Shown: positions 16,843 to 25,902, counted from the first letter of the stretch. The stretch is 64,000 nt of DNA from Colwellia polaris (GCF_002104515.1 NZ_NBOE01000001.1:248001-312000), one strand, 5' to 3'. A program made the numbers and translations. Notes: a model not told the origin generated them from the sequence alone.

Positions 16843-19146
16843 TTAATGCAAAATGACTTCTAAGTTCTGTTCTCCTGCTAATAACTGATGCCATTCGCGA
16901 TAGGTTTCGTATCCGTTAGCTGATACTTGTATATCGTAAGCCCCTGGCTTTAAATGCATTCCTGATTGATATTTAGGAGCAATATTCATAATTCGAATTG
17001 TCGTATTCTCGACATTAGGCAAGATAGTTAGACGTGTTATTCCTTTTATTACGTCTTTCATATTTTTCTTTTGATTATTAGAAAGCTGCCACTGAGGAAG
17101 TTGCTCATCTAACTTAGCTAAAACATGAATAAATGGCTTGGTATTTTGATAAATATTTGTTTTATTTTCAAAGGCTAATCCCATAGGGTGCAATACAGGT
17201 TGGGCATGCAATGTCCAACGTAGTGCATATGAAAACACCGAATTACTAGCATTTTCAACCTTGACTAAAAAATAATTCACGGGGCTATTTGTTTGTGCTG
17301 TAAATTGATTGCCAACCAACATGACAGGTAAAATAATTAATAAAATAGGGGGTAATGACTTAATTGCAAATGTAACACTTTTTCTTTGACCTTCTAGCCA
17401 GTTAGGTTTAATAACTTCGACTAATTTAACAGGTAGTTTAATGAGCGTTAAACAGATAAGAAATAAGCTAAGTGACATCGAAATAGGAGGAATAATTACA
17501 GACCTCAGAGCTTGCTTTCCTACTTCGGCATACTTTTCACCATCTTCAAAATGTTGCCTCGCATCTTCTATCATATCTAGATAACGCTGTGTTCGTTTTT
17601 CAATATTTGGATCTAGAACATAACGTTTAAAGTTTGCTTGATTCCAGTCAGATTTGATGTTGTGTACATAGGTGTCGCCCATTTGTAATTTAATTTTCTT
17701 TTGTACACTAGGGTGAAGCTGAAATGAATCCCAATCAAGGTTTATTGGTAAGTCTAATCCTTTCTTCTTCATTGCTTGCTGCCACTGTTTATCGGCATCG
17801 GCTTTAACTTTATTAGCCACTGACTGAGCAAATTCATTACGATTAGTAATTTTCCAATTTTTAGAGAGGGTTAACCCTTTTTCAGTAAGCGATTTACGTA
17901 TGCGCTGTTGAGTTACATTATGCGTTCTAAAAGTCGTCAAGGTTTGAATCCCCATAGGGTAGCCTGTTTCACTTTTAAATTGCGCCTGAAAATTAGGATG
18001 TTGTAAAATTTTTAACTGATAATGCTCAGGATCATCCGTATATTTATATCGCTTATCTTTTATTCCGCCGTCACCTCCAGTAGCTAAACTTAAACCTTGC
18101 ATTACAGTAGTGAGGCCACCAGTAAGCAAACCTGAAAGCAGAGTATTTGCTGTATTCTCCAAGCCACTTACATCTTCCACAATAAGCCAATAACTCGGCT
18201 CCACATAACCTAGACCCGCTTTATCAATTTCCCTTTTATATCTCGCATGCAATCGTTCAATACACTTGGCTTTTCGGCTTCTTTGAGAATACTTTTTATA
18301 TTTCTCAGAGCAGCGATTTGTTGATTCATGGTATTGATATATTTTAGGACCATATTTTTGCGCTCTGGCTTCAGCGCGAGCAATAAATGTTTTGTTCGCT
18401 TGTTGGTATTTTTCCCATCCTTGATTGACTTCTTGCTCTACATTTTTCCAATAACCTTGCTCACGGTTAGGGATATCTGCGAGGGTTTGGTTATACTTAT
18501 TGGAGCCTTTAGCATACTCGCTGTAGTTGCCTGAAAGTCGATCGTAAAGTGCTGAATAGTCTTGAAAATGTTGGGTAAAATCTTGATATGCTTTCTTTTG
18601 AACAAATTGTTTAATAATGTCTTTTTTATGGCTCTCTAGATTGTCAGCTAAAGTTTCGTCAGCATATAGTAATCCACCAAATAGAGCTAAAAAGGTTAGG
18701 TTTTCTGACGTTTTCATCTCTTGTGCGTCATACTCTAAGTCGGCTACTTCTAATGCATTAATTGCTAAAGCATCTCGAAACACAGCACTTAAAACTGCGT
18801 ATTCCCGCTCTTGTGAACTTGAAGGAGCGATTAGTAAATTTTCTACTAGTGCTTTTTGACCAAAATAAACCGTTGGCCATATGATTGCTGCAAGGATTAA
18901 AAGCGATATGACACCTTTGCTTGTGCTTTTATAAAATTTGGCAGGCAATAAATCGGCGATTAATAAAGTGACTCCTATTCCTGAAATAGCTCTCCCATAA
19001 ATTTCTAACTGTTCAAGAGCACTTTCTTCTGGAGTACCTAAGCCAATAAGAGAGACTAATTGGGCATTAAAAATGGCTTCAGGTATCAGGTATGCGGCAC
19101 TGAGTATTAAAAATGTTGCACGCCAAAATGTTGATTTTAACCTCAT
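16843..19146 (-). CDS. Large membrane protein with C-terminal PEGA domain
   Basis: The 767-aa protein has about three N-terminal membrane helices (first 100 residues), a long charged, helical central region (about 110-550) rich in Lys/Gln/Tyr, two further helices (about 560-620) and a C-terminal PEGA domain (about 700-767: TTIRIMNIAPKYQSGMHLKPG, GAYDIQVSANGYETYREW). I know no named family for it. It starts at 19146 in the TAATG overlap with the stop of the GDPD-like gene, so translation is coupled. The combination of PEGA domain, membrane segments and lipid-type phosphodiesterase neighbour points to the cell envelope; the exact role is unknown. Confidence 0.75.
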   Translation of the reverse strand: MRLKSTFWRATFLILSAAYLIPEAIFNAQLVSLIGLGTPEESALEQLEIYGRAISGIGVTLLIADLLPAKFYKSTSKGVISLLILAAIIWPTVYFGQKALVENLLIAPSSSQEREYAVLSAVFRDALAINALEVADLEYDAQEMKTSENLTFLALFGGLLYADETLADNLESHKKDIIKQFVQKKAYQDFTQHFQDYSALYDRLSGNYSEYAKGSNKYNQTLADIPNREQGYWKNVEQEVNQGWEKYQQANKTFIARAEARAQKYGPKIYQYHESTNRCSEKYKKYSQRSRKAKCIERLHARYKREIDKAGLGYVEPSYWLIVEDVSGLENTANTLLSGLLTGGLTTVMQGLSLATGGDGGIKDKRYKYTDDPEHYQLKILQHPNFQAQFKSETGYPMGIQTLTTFRTHNVTQQRIRKSLTEKGLTLSKNWKITNRNEFAQSVANKVKADADKQWQQAMKKKGLDLPINLDWDSFQLHPSVQKKIKLQMGDTYVHNIKSDWNQANFKRYVLDPNIEKRTQRYLDMIEDARQHFEDGEKYAEVGKQALRSVIIPPISMSLSLFLICLTLIKLPVKLVEVIKPNWLEGQRKSVTFAIKSLPPILLIILPVMLVGNQFTAQTNSPVNYFLVKVENASNSVFSYALRWTLHAQPVLHPMGLAFENKTNIYQNTKPFIHVLAKLDEQLPQWQLSNNQKKNMKDVIKGITRLTILPNVENTTIRIMNIAPKYQSGMHLKPGAYDIQVSANGYETYREWHQLLAGEQNLEVILH

Positions 19147-20576
19147 TATTTTTCGCTTCCTTTGCGTAATTCTATCTTAATTGCTTCTTCTGAACTGAGA
19201 TTAACAGCAGAGCCTGCTTCTTTTTTTCCTGCCGTAGTGTTTAGGATCACAGGAGTGTATTTGAGTGCTGTAATTCTTTTGCCTATTGATTTTAATTGAT
19301 CACCAATTGCTGGATATAAACCGCTATCAAAATAGAGGTTAATTTGATCTAGCCGCTCAAGATCAAGATCTTGTGGTAACATAGTCAAACGTTTGCTTAA
19401 GCCTGATATGGCAATATGTTTTTTCATTTCAGGCAATCCATATTCGCTACAAAAGCCATACAAAGTATCGTCAATAATTACTGAAGTTGGTCTACTTTTA
19501 CTCTTTATGCTTAATAAAGATTTCGCATGATATGCTTGGCCGTTAATTGTATAAGTTGCAATAGGAATGCCTTGTTGGTCTACCAACCTTTTTATCTTGC
19601 TAGCACGTTGCCCATACTGACGAATATCCATTGCTAATCCGTAGTTATTTTTCAATGATTTTTTCAATTTAGCCATACCAAGAACATCGTCATAGCGATA
19701 CTCCTTATAACGGCGACTTGCCACTCCTGCTAAGTCTTCAAGTAAGCTTTTGTTGCGTAAAAATATGGGATCAGCCCCCGCACCTTTTTCAAGATCATTA
19801 CGTAATACGGCCAGTGAACGATTTGCTGGACTTTGAATAAACGACAAAAACACACTTGAGTTAATATCCCGCATTCTGGAGAGGTTTTTTAGTGTTAAGC
19901 TAGAATAAAAATAACGCCCTTGTCCAATAAGTTTGAAAGCTAAATAATCCAACATTTCCAAATCTCGGATAGATGCTTTAGTTTTTATTTCAATATTTAA
20001 AAGCTGTTTTGATTTTGCGTTACGAGAAAATGCGCTTGCAATTTGCCTAAAGCTTGGTGGTAATGTACTAAGTAGGCGACCTGTATTTTGATCTCTAATA
20101 CGTAAATATCCCCATTCCTTTTCATATCTAAGAGATTCAATTTTACGCCGTTTATTATCTACTGTACCTGTTTCACGCCCTGTTTGAGCATCATGGTGAA
20201 CAACCCAAACATCATCTCTTGTAACCCTTACATCTATTTCTACGACATCAAAGTTATTATCTAAAGCATCTATTAAAGCGTTAACCGAATTTTCAGGGTG
20301 TCTCACCGCACCACGATGACTTTGCACTTGATAGTTTGCACATTGCGGGGCATTGATATAATTAATATTACCTAACCGAGATTTATAAAATCCTCGTGCA
20401 GCTAACGCTTTTGAAAGCGATGAAGTCTGTTGTTGAGTAGCAGAGTTATCATTTGTGCTTTTGGAACGACTAGATTGTTTAGATGTACTGGAACAACTAC
20501 TAATGAGTATAAGAGCTAAAAGGATAGAAAAAATTTTGCATATATCATTACTTGTTAGGAGATGCTTTAAATTCAT
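19146..20576 (-). CDS. Glycerophosphodiester phosphodiesterase-family lipoprotein
   Basis: The 476-aa product has a lipoprotein signal (FSILLALILISSC, lipobox ISSC near residue 30) and a GDPD TIM-barrel: QSHRGAVRHPENS (His and Arg for catalysis, Glu for metal), VVEIDVRVTRDDVWVVHHD (EID metal ligands and second catalytic His). GDPDs hydrolyse glycerophosphodiesters to glycerol-3-phosphate and an alcohol. About 100 C-terminal residues after the barrel are extra and unassigned. The start at 20576 is chosen over an ATG at 20618 because it follows AAAGGA and begins the signal peptide; the longer form would overlap the recombinase gene. It overlaps the next gene by TAATG. Confidence 0.85.
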   Translation of the reverse strand: MNLKHLLTSNDICKIFSILLALILISSCSSTSKQSSRSKSTNDNSATQQQTSSLSKALAARGFYKSRLGNINYINAPQCANYQVQSHRGAVRHPENSVNALIDALDNNFDVVEIDVRVTRDDVWVVHHDAQTGRETGTVDNKRRKIESLRYEKEWGYLRIRDQNTGRLLSTLPPSFRQIASAFSRNAKSKQLLNIEIKTKASIRDLEMLDYLAFKLIGQGRYFYSSLTLKNLSRMRDINSSVFLSFIQSPANRSLAVLRNDLEKGAGADPIFLRNKSLLEDLAGVASRRYKEYRYDDVLGMAKLKKSLKNNYGLAMDIRQYGQRASKIKRLVDQQGIPIATYTINGQAYHAKSLLSIKSKSRPTSVIIDDTLYGFCSEYGLPEMKKHIAISGLSKRLTMLPQDLDLERLDQINLYFDSGLYPAIGDQLKSIGKRITALKYTPVILNTTAGKKEAGSAVNLSSEEAIKIELRKGSEK

Positions 20577-20598
20577 TGGTAATAGGGTCCTTTCAGAA

Positions 20599-22812
20599 TT
20601 ACTTTGTAATATTCTCATAATATGGATTCTCTTTTACAGGCTTTTTAGGCTCAGGAATTTTAAATAATTCAGGGTATTTACCTAAAATAAAATGGGGAGG
20701 GTGAACCGTATCTACTTGTTTGATTTTCCAATCGTCAAACATTGAATCAATTTTGTTGAAATGATCGGTAATGCTTTTAAATTTATCAATGTTTTGTACG
20801 CCTGAAACTTGAATATCTAGCTCTTTACCTGCGACTAATTTCTGAATTTGCTCTGTAGCTAGTTTAAAAATACTGTCAAACACTGAATCATCATACGGTT
20901 CAATTTCTTCACGATCTTGACCAAATTTTAAATATTTATTTTCCTGATAATATTTATTGTTGAGTCTAATTGCTCGATTAATTTTATGAATATAATCAAG
21001 ATCAGGGTGCATTTTATTTCTTATCATAACTATATGTTCTGATGAAAATTCTGCACTTGCCTCATAAAAGCTTTTATCTACAGGAAAGCGAACTAAAAAG
21101 GTTTCAGAAAAGTCGTCAGGGTTTATATCAAACACCACCTGATCATCGACAATTGATAAAGTTGATAAAAATGCTTTTCTAAGTTTATTTTTGTTCAATA
21201 AGATAGTGGCATATTTGTTATGACCATCGAGCAATATACCGTTTATTGATATTCTAATTAAGTTATGTAGTTTATGCTTTTGTTCAAAATCATCACTTTG
21301 CATAACTTGCTTGTATATATCGCACATATTATTGAGCGATTGATTTGCTAAACTTATGCTTTCATTAATCTCTAATATTTCACTTTTTAGCTTATCTTCT
21401 TGATTATCTATTGCCTGTAATAAAAGATTTTTTTCATCGATTTGTTTCGCTATTTGCTGAATATTGCCCGTTGTTATATTTGAACTTAATAACGTCAAAT
21501 TTTCAATTTGTTGGTTAATCTCTAATTTCTTAGCATCAACTTTTTCTAATTCATTTTTAATTGAATTGACTCTCATGTTTCGATTTTTATTGTTAAACAA
21601 CAAAGTAAAATTAATTTCTTTAATAAATTTAAAAAATAATTTTTCTAAGTAATCAAAACGAATAGGTTTATTTGTACAACCAGCTTTGTTCGCATAATCA
21701 ATACACTTACAGTTTGGGTAAACTATTTTTCTTCCTGTTTTTTTATTGGTATAAGTGCTGGTGTAATGTGAAAAGTTTTTACCGCATTCTATACAAATCA
21801 ATAACCCTGTGAAGATATTCCCTTTGTTACCAGTTCGCCCACCAATTCCTCGTTTTATTTTTTGCGGCTTTTTCCCATGATCTTTATTGTTAAATATAGT
21901 AATACATCGTTCTTCTGCTTTTTCTTGCGCTTTATTAAATAAAGTTTCAGAGATAATCGCAGGATAAAAATTTTCTATCTTTTCACCTGTAGGTGTTGAT
22001 ACTCGTCTTTTAGTTTCAGGATCTTCTTGCTTCGTGCAAATATCTAACTGTCCAAGAACTCGCTTATTTTTGAAAAGATTTACAATGCTGGATGTTTTCC
22101 ACTTTCTACCCGTAAAAGAAAGTGTACCCTCTTCATTTAAAATAGAACAAATAGTGGGTTTACCGTACACAAGAGACATTTCAAAAATACGTTTAACAAC
22201 TTCAACTTGTTCAGGGATTGGCTCTAATCGCCACTCGTTAGAATTTTCGATTTGAACCTGTTTAAACCATTTTGGGTGAGAATTTAACTTTCTACCAACA
22301 CCATTTCGGTAACTTTTCCATTTTTCAGCATAAGCTTCTTTTATCCTGCTCGATTTAATTTCTGACTCCATATTTGCTCTAGATAATTGCATTAGAGCGA
22401 GCATAATGCTGTCAGGTGAGGCTTTTTGTTTGTATAACTGCTGATCACTTAATGTGATTACATTTACACCTTTATTTAATAATGAAAGAAAGCTTACTAA
22501 AGCTTCATGTGGATGTGCTCTTGAGTATCGATCTAAACTTTCCATGATCAAATAAAACGGTTTAGATTTAACATCAACCTTTTCATCTTCAATAGCTTGA
22601 ACAAGTGCGCCCAATCCACCTTTAGTGAATTGTTCATCGTGATAAGCACTTTTTCCTAGGTCTTCAACTTCACTTAAAACTTCTAAGTCATGCCTTTCCT
22701 TGAATGTTTCAAATGATTCTTTTTGCCTTCTAAGACTATCGCCTTGGGCTTGTTCAATAGATGAAAATCGGCGATATGAAATCGCATTCCCTGATAATTT
22801 TTCTGTGATCAT
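20599..22812 (-). CDS. Large serine recombinase (integrase of the element)
   Basis: The 737-aa protein begins with the resolvase domain: ISYRRFSSIEQAQGDSLRRQ, where Ser17 in Y-R-R-F-S is the likely nucleophile, and MESLDRYSR for the conserved Asp-Arg region. A recombinase DNA-binding domain follows (about 180-290), then a zinc ribbon (CIECGK near 340 and paired Cys 30-40 residues on), a coiled coil (about 410-490) and an unusually long C-terminal region to 737. Large serine recombinases integrate between short attP and attB sites and need a directionality factor to excise. The ATG at 22812 is 1 nt after the stop of the truncated host peptidase, without a Shine-Dalgarno, so it probably relies on translational coupling. 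Confidence 0.93.
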   Translation of the reverse strand: MITEKLSGNAISYRRFSSIEQAQGDSLRRQKESFETFKERHDLEVLSEVEDLGKSAYHDEQFTKGGLGALVQAIEDEKVDVKSKPFYLIMESLDRYSRAHPHEALVSFLSLLNKGVNVITLSDQQLYKQKASPDSIMLALMQLSRANMESEIKSSRIKEAYAEKWKSYRNGVGRKLNSHPKWFKQVQIENSNEWRLEPIPEQVEVVKRIFEMSLVYGKPTICSILNEEGTLSFTGRKWKTSSIVNLFKNKRVLGQLDICTKQEDPETKRRVSTPTGEKIENFYPAIISETLFNKAQEKAEERCITIFNNKDHGKKPQKIKRGIGGRTGNKGNIFTGLLICIECGKNFSHYTSTYTNKKTGRKIVYPNCKCIDYANKAGCTNKPIRFDYLEKLFFKFIKEINFTLLFNNKNRNMRVNSIKNELEKVDAKKLEINQQIENLTLLSSNITTGNIQQIAKQIDEKNLLLQAIDNQEDKLKSEILEINESISLANQSLNNMCDIYKQVMQSDDFEQKHKLHNLIRISINGILLDGHNKYATILLNKNKLRKAFLSTLSIVDDQVVFDINPDDFSETFLVRFPVDKSFYEASAEFSSEHIVMIRNKMHPDLDYIHKINRAIRLNNKYYQENKYLKFGQDREEIEPYDDSVFDSIFKLATEQIQKLVAGKELDIQVSGVQNIDKFKSITDHFNKIDSMFDDWKIKQVDTVHPPHFILGKYPELFKIPEPKKPVKENPYYENITK

Positions 22813-22813
22813 T

Positions 22814-23710
22814 CTAAGCAGCTAATGGAAGATTATTTATTTTGGTTAATTGTAGCACTGAATGGAAATATTCATGCGAGCATAAACTTAAGAATGTTTT
22901 GTAATTTTCAGTACGCTCTGATGATTTTTGCGCATTGGGTAAGTCGAAGCGGCTCGCTTGTAATATCGTTGAGTTTTTATGCTCTAAACCACCAAATCCG
23001 TTGGCGAGTAAATGGGTAATGAACCAATATTCTTTGAACGGCGCCTCACCGAACAAATTAATATGGTGCTGACATAACTTACTAACATCGTCGGCTAATT
23101 GTTGTGTGTCACCATAATGTTTACTGGTAAATACTAAGTGATGCACCACACCTTCTACGGTAAATTCAGTGCTATCGAACTCCCCAATGGCTACTGGGCA
23201 ATCAATTAAATGTTGGTAGTTATCGGCAATATAATTACCGAACTGATACTTTTCTGTGCCTTTTTCTCGGGGTAACCCTGTAGCTACACGCCACTGATTA
23301 TGTTCAGCTAAGGCTGAGGGTTGTATTTTAAGCTGACAAGGTTGTGCGCTTAATTCTTCAACTTGTAAAAATGTTGAACTACCGTTGAAAAAACCACGTT
23401 GGCTGTCTAAATAGGCGGTGCGTACGGATAGATCGAAAGCGAATACTTGATAACGCACTTGTACTTGTTCATCACTTGCCTGTAATAACCAGGTTTGTTT
23501 GTCAGTTTTAGTTAATTCAATAACTTCACCTACACTGTTAACGGCAGCAATTTCGGTAATGTTTTTCGCAAAATCACGGATCATATAACTGCCCGGCAAC
23601 CAAGCGGGTAGCGTTAGGGTATAGCTTTGATTTATCGTGCTTTTAAAAGACAGTAATACCTCAAATAAGTGACTATTTGGGTTAAGAGGAGAAATTTGAT
23701 ATTGGATCAT
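22814..23710 (-). pseudogene. N-terminal half of host M61 glycyl aminopeptidase, cut off by element insertion
   Basis: Residues 1-283 align with the N-terminal half of the element's M61 protein (LPAWLPGSYMIRDFAKNI; LDSQRGFFNGSSTF; GFGGLEHKNST) and end exactly at the last His of HEYFH. Then 15 codons of element sequence (SVLQLTKINNLPLAA) precede the stop, 1 nt before the recombinase ATG. The start at 23710 matches the cargo copy; an in-frame start exists at 23722. The product keeps HEYFH but lacks the Glu ligand and PDZ, so it should be inactive. Its transcription may now drive the recombinase. Confidence 0.93.
22862..22867. other. Right attachment core (ATGGAA), element-host junction
   Basis: Left of the core is element sequence (...TAGCACTGA), right of it host peptidase sequence (ATATTCATGCG...). 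Reconstructed attB is CCAAGC-ATGGAA-ATATTC; reconstructed attP is GCACTGA-ATGGAA-GTATTTG. attB contains the near palindrome TTCCA-agca-TGGAA at the crossover. Confidence 0.88.
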
Positions 23711-23825
23711 ATTGGCGCACAAATGTTGACTAGATATTTGTGCTCCAATGTAGCAGAGTTATTTCAATAAAACAGCCTGAAAATAAGCGTTAGCGGCGAC
23801 TATTTAATATTCTTATTTTTTTAAG

Positions 23826-24686
23826 CTAGTTTAAAATAACGGTTTTGTCTTTATTGATACAAATACGTTGTTCGGCATGCATTTTTACCGCATGGCATAG
23901 CGCCGTAGCTTCTAAGTCGTGTCCTGAATGCACCATTTGCTCAATAGTAAAAGCATGATTGATCGGCTTGACTTCTTGCACAATAATCGGCCCTTCATCA
24001 AGGTCAGCGGTAACATAATGTGCAGTAGCACCAATGATTTTAACGCCGCGTTTATGTGCTTGATGATAAGGTTTTGCACCTTTAAAGCTAGGGAGAAATG
24101 AATGATGAATATTAATGGCTTGGCCGCGTAACTTATTACAAAGTTCATCGGATAATATTTGCATGTAACGAGCAAGTATTAATAAATTGCCATTATAGTG
24201 TTGATAAATGTCTAATAAGGCTTGCTCTTGCTGGGCTTTATTTTCTTTATTAACTGGTAAGTAATGAAAAGGTACATTGTGCCATTGTGCTAGCGCCTGA
24301 CAGTCTTGATGATTTGAGGTTATCGCTACAATGTTTACCGGTAATACGCCGGCTTTCCATTTGGTTAATAACGACACTAAACAATGATCGTCTTTTGAAA
24401 CTGCAATAACTACATTTGGAAAGTTTTCTTTTTTGCGCAGTTGATAATTCATGTTTAGTGGTTTTGCTAAGAGTTCAATGGCTTGGCTAAACTCTTCAAA
24501 ACTTACCGTTAGTTCCCGATCATCAAAAGCAATGCGTGAAAAAAATGTATCGGTATAAGGGTCACTGTATTGGCTAGTTTCAGTAATAAACGCGCCATGT
24601 TCGAATAAGCTTTGGCTAACTTTTGCCAGTACGCCAGAAGTATCTGGGCATTGCCAAGTTAAAATATAGTGGTGGGTGTTTGTCAT
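23826..24686 (-). CDS. purU: Formyltetrahydrofolate deformylase
   Basis: The 286-aa protein has an N-terminal ACT domain (YILTWQCPDTSGVLAKVSQS) and a C-terminal formyltransferase-fold domain with the catalytic Asn-His-Asp set: NIHHSFLPSFKGAKPY, then TADLDEGPIIVQEV. PurU hydrolyses 10-formyl-THF to THF and formate, supplying formate for purine synthesis by PurT and balancing the one-carbon pool. In the family the ACT domain binds glycine and methionine. Length is normal for PurU. It is upstream of the split M61 gene on the same strand, with 115 bp between them. Confidence 0.95.
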   Translation of the reverse strand: MTNTHHYILTWQCPDTSGVLAKVSQSLFEHGAFITETSQYSDPYTDTFFSRIAFDDRELTVSFEEFSQAIELLAKPLNMNYQLRKKENFPNVVIAVSKDDHCLVSLLTKWKAGVLPVNIVAITSNHQDCQALAQWHNVPFHYLPVNKENKAQQEQALLDIYQHYNGNLLILARYMQILSDELCNKLRGQAINIHHSFLPSFKGAKPYHQAHKRGVKIIGATAHYVTADLDEGPIIVQEVKPINHAFTIEQMVHSGHDLEATALCHAVKMHAEQRICINKDKTVILN

Positions 24687-24769
24687 ATTGAAAAAATTCT
24701 ATGGTTATATGTATGTAGTTTTACATTTTACTGACTCATTGATAAATACTTTTGAGCTATATGTTAATG

Positions 24770-25015
24770 CTAATTGGCAGGCTCGTTTTCATCGCTGAAT
24801 TTACTTTTATGTTGAATATAAAGTGTCTCAACTTTTTCTCTTGCCCAAGGGGTTTTTCTAAGAAATTTTAAGCTTGAGTTAATGCTGGGATCATCAGTAA
24901 AACAACGAATTTTTATTTCTTTGCCTAGATATGTAAAACCAAAGTGTTCAACTAATTGGGTAACAATGGTTTTTAACGTTATCCCGTGTAAAGGGTTGTA
25001 GGGTTGGTGATCCAT
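24770..25015 (-). CDS. VF530 family DNA-binding protein
   Basis: The 81-aa protein reads [20 protein letters not shown], with [20 protein letters not shown] following at residue 39; these are the typical VF530 (DUF2132) signatures. The founding Vibrio fischeri member has a solved structure and was described as a DNA-binding helical fold; cellular role is not established. Length is standard (75-85 aa). It lies between purU and the peroxiredoxin gene, all on the minus strand, with a terminator in front separating it from the latter. Confidence 0.85.
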   Translation of the reverse strand: MDHQPYNPLHGITLKTIVTQLVEHFGFTYLGKEIKIRCFTDDPSINSSLKFLRKTPWAREKVETLYIQHKSKFSDENEPAN

Positions 25016-25078
25016 ATTTTAGGCCTTAACTAATTTGTACTCTACTCTACCACGGTGTGACTCAATAGGTAAAAACAA

Positions 25079-25101
25079 AAAACGACGCAGTGCGCCGTTT
25101 T
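25079..25101 (-). terminator. Rho-independent terminator after the peroxiredoxin gene
   Basis: AAAACG-a-CGC (25079-25088) pairs with GCG-c-CGTTTT (25092-25101), one internal mismatch and a 3-nt loop. On the minus strand it runs into TTTTTTG. It separates the peroxiredoxin-glutaredoxin gene from VF530. Confidence 0.75.
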
Positions 25102-25173
25102 ATCAAGCTTTTAATTACATAATGATTAAGCTAAACAATGTGAGAATAAAGCTTAGCTTATTGGCCGTAATTT

Positions 25174-25902
25174 TTAACTAAAATAAGCTTCTAATGCTTC
25201 GCTACCGCCAATGTTTTTGCCATCGATAAATACTTGTGGAACAGTATCAGAATTAGTTATGGCTTTAAACATGGTTAAATTAACATCTTTACCTACTTCT
25301 AACTCTTCAAATGTTAAGCCTTTTTCAGTTAACAATGCTTTTGCTTTTTTACAGTATGGACAAGTTGGTTTACTAAATACGGTAATCGCAGATACTTGAC
25401 ATGCCGCAGGATTAATATGCTTTAACATAGTGTCAGCGTCTGAAACTTCAAACGGGTCGCCTGGTAAGTCAGGTTCGATGAACATTTTCTCAATAACGCC
25501 ATTTTTCACTAGCATGGCATAACGCCAGCTACGCTTACCAAAGCCAATATCAGCTTTATCTACAAGCATGCCCATAGCATCAGTAAATTGCCCATTACCG
25601 TCTGGTATAAAGCTAATATTGTCAGCATCTTGAGCTTCAGCCCATGCATTCATAACGAAGGTGTCGTTAACAGACATACAAATAATTTCATCGACACCAT
25701 TTTTAAATAGTGTTGGCGCTAATTCGTTGTATCGAGGTAAATGTGAAGATGAACAGGTAGGGGTAAAAGCACCAGGCAATGAAAAAACCACTACAGTTTT
25801 ATTGTTAAAAATTTCATCACTAGTACGTGTTGTCCACTCGTCATTCGCTCTTAATGTGAATGTAACATTAGGGACTTTCTGTTGCTCTTTATTTTCTAAC
25901 AT
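25174..25902 (-). CDS. Peroxiredoxin-glutaredoxin hybrid (glutathione-dependent peroxidase)
   Basis: The 242-aa protein fuses a Prx5-type peroxiredoxin (residues 1-160; peroxidatic Cys50 in PGAFTPTCSSSH) to a glutaredoxin (about 170-242; active site CPYC, Cys181 and Cys184, and TVPQVFIDG with the cis-Pro). Such hybrids, known from Haemophilus and Vibrio, reduce hydrogen peroxide and alkyl peroxides with electrons from glutathione through the fused glutaredoxin. The start follows GGAG on the minus strand. It is divergent from hutG; OxyR control is common for this gene type, but I see no clear OxyR site. Confidence 0.95.
   Translation of the reverse strand: MLENKEQQKVPNVTFTLRANDEWTTRTSDEIFNNKTVVVFSLPGAFTPTCSSSHLPRYNELAPTLFKNGVDEIICMSVNDTFVMNAWAEAQDADNISFIPDGNGQFTDAMGMLVDKADIGFGKRSWRYAMLVKNGVIEKMFIEPDLPGDPFEVSDADTMLKHINPAACQVSAITVFSKPTCPYCKKAKALLTEKGLTFEELEVGKDVNLTMFKAITNSDTVPQVFIDGKNIGGSEALEAYFS

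Larger units (their letters stand above)
3088..22867. mobile_element. Integrative and mobilizable element inserted in the HExxH codons of an M61 peptidase gene
   Basis: Both boundaries carry ATGGAA (3088-3093 and 22862-22867), extending to 10 of 11 matches as ATGGAARTATT. Outside lie the two halves of one host gene; inside lie a large serine recombinase at the right end, a MobV relaxase with oriT-like hairpins, and cargo. Unit length is 19,774 bp. Removing one unit restores a continuous 596-codon peptidase. The interior is visibly more AT-rich than the flanks. Cargo includes an intact M61 gene, an ImmA/beta-family/sce7726-like cluster, a PEP-CTERM protein and lipoproteins, and an ECF sigma/Ser-Thr kinase/PEGA/GDPD cluster. 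No type IV secretion genes are seen, so transfer would need a helper. Confidence 0.92.

Noticed and set aside
20577-20618. Longer N-terminal start for the GDPD lipoprotein
   Set aside because: It would overlap the recombinase gene and place the signal peptide inside; the start at 20576 has a good ribosome site.
3088-22867. A transposon with target-site duplication, or a prophage
   Set aside because: There are no terminal inverted repeats, no DDE transposase, and no capsid, tail or lysis genes; the recombinase is of the serine type.
2146-23710. Split M61 gene as a simple assembly or duplication artefact
   Set aside because: The junctions have matching cores, in-frame repair, a recombinase at the end and a diverged second copy, all of which fit integration and not misassembly.
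23912-24175. An 87-codon frame inside purU on the same strand
   Set aside because: It overlaps purU in another frame, and purU is well supported by ACT and formyltransferase motifs.
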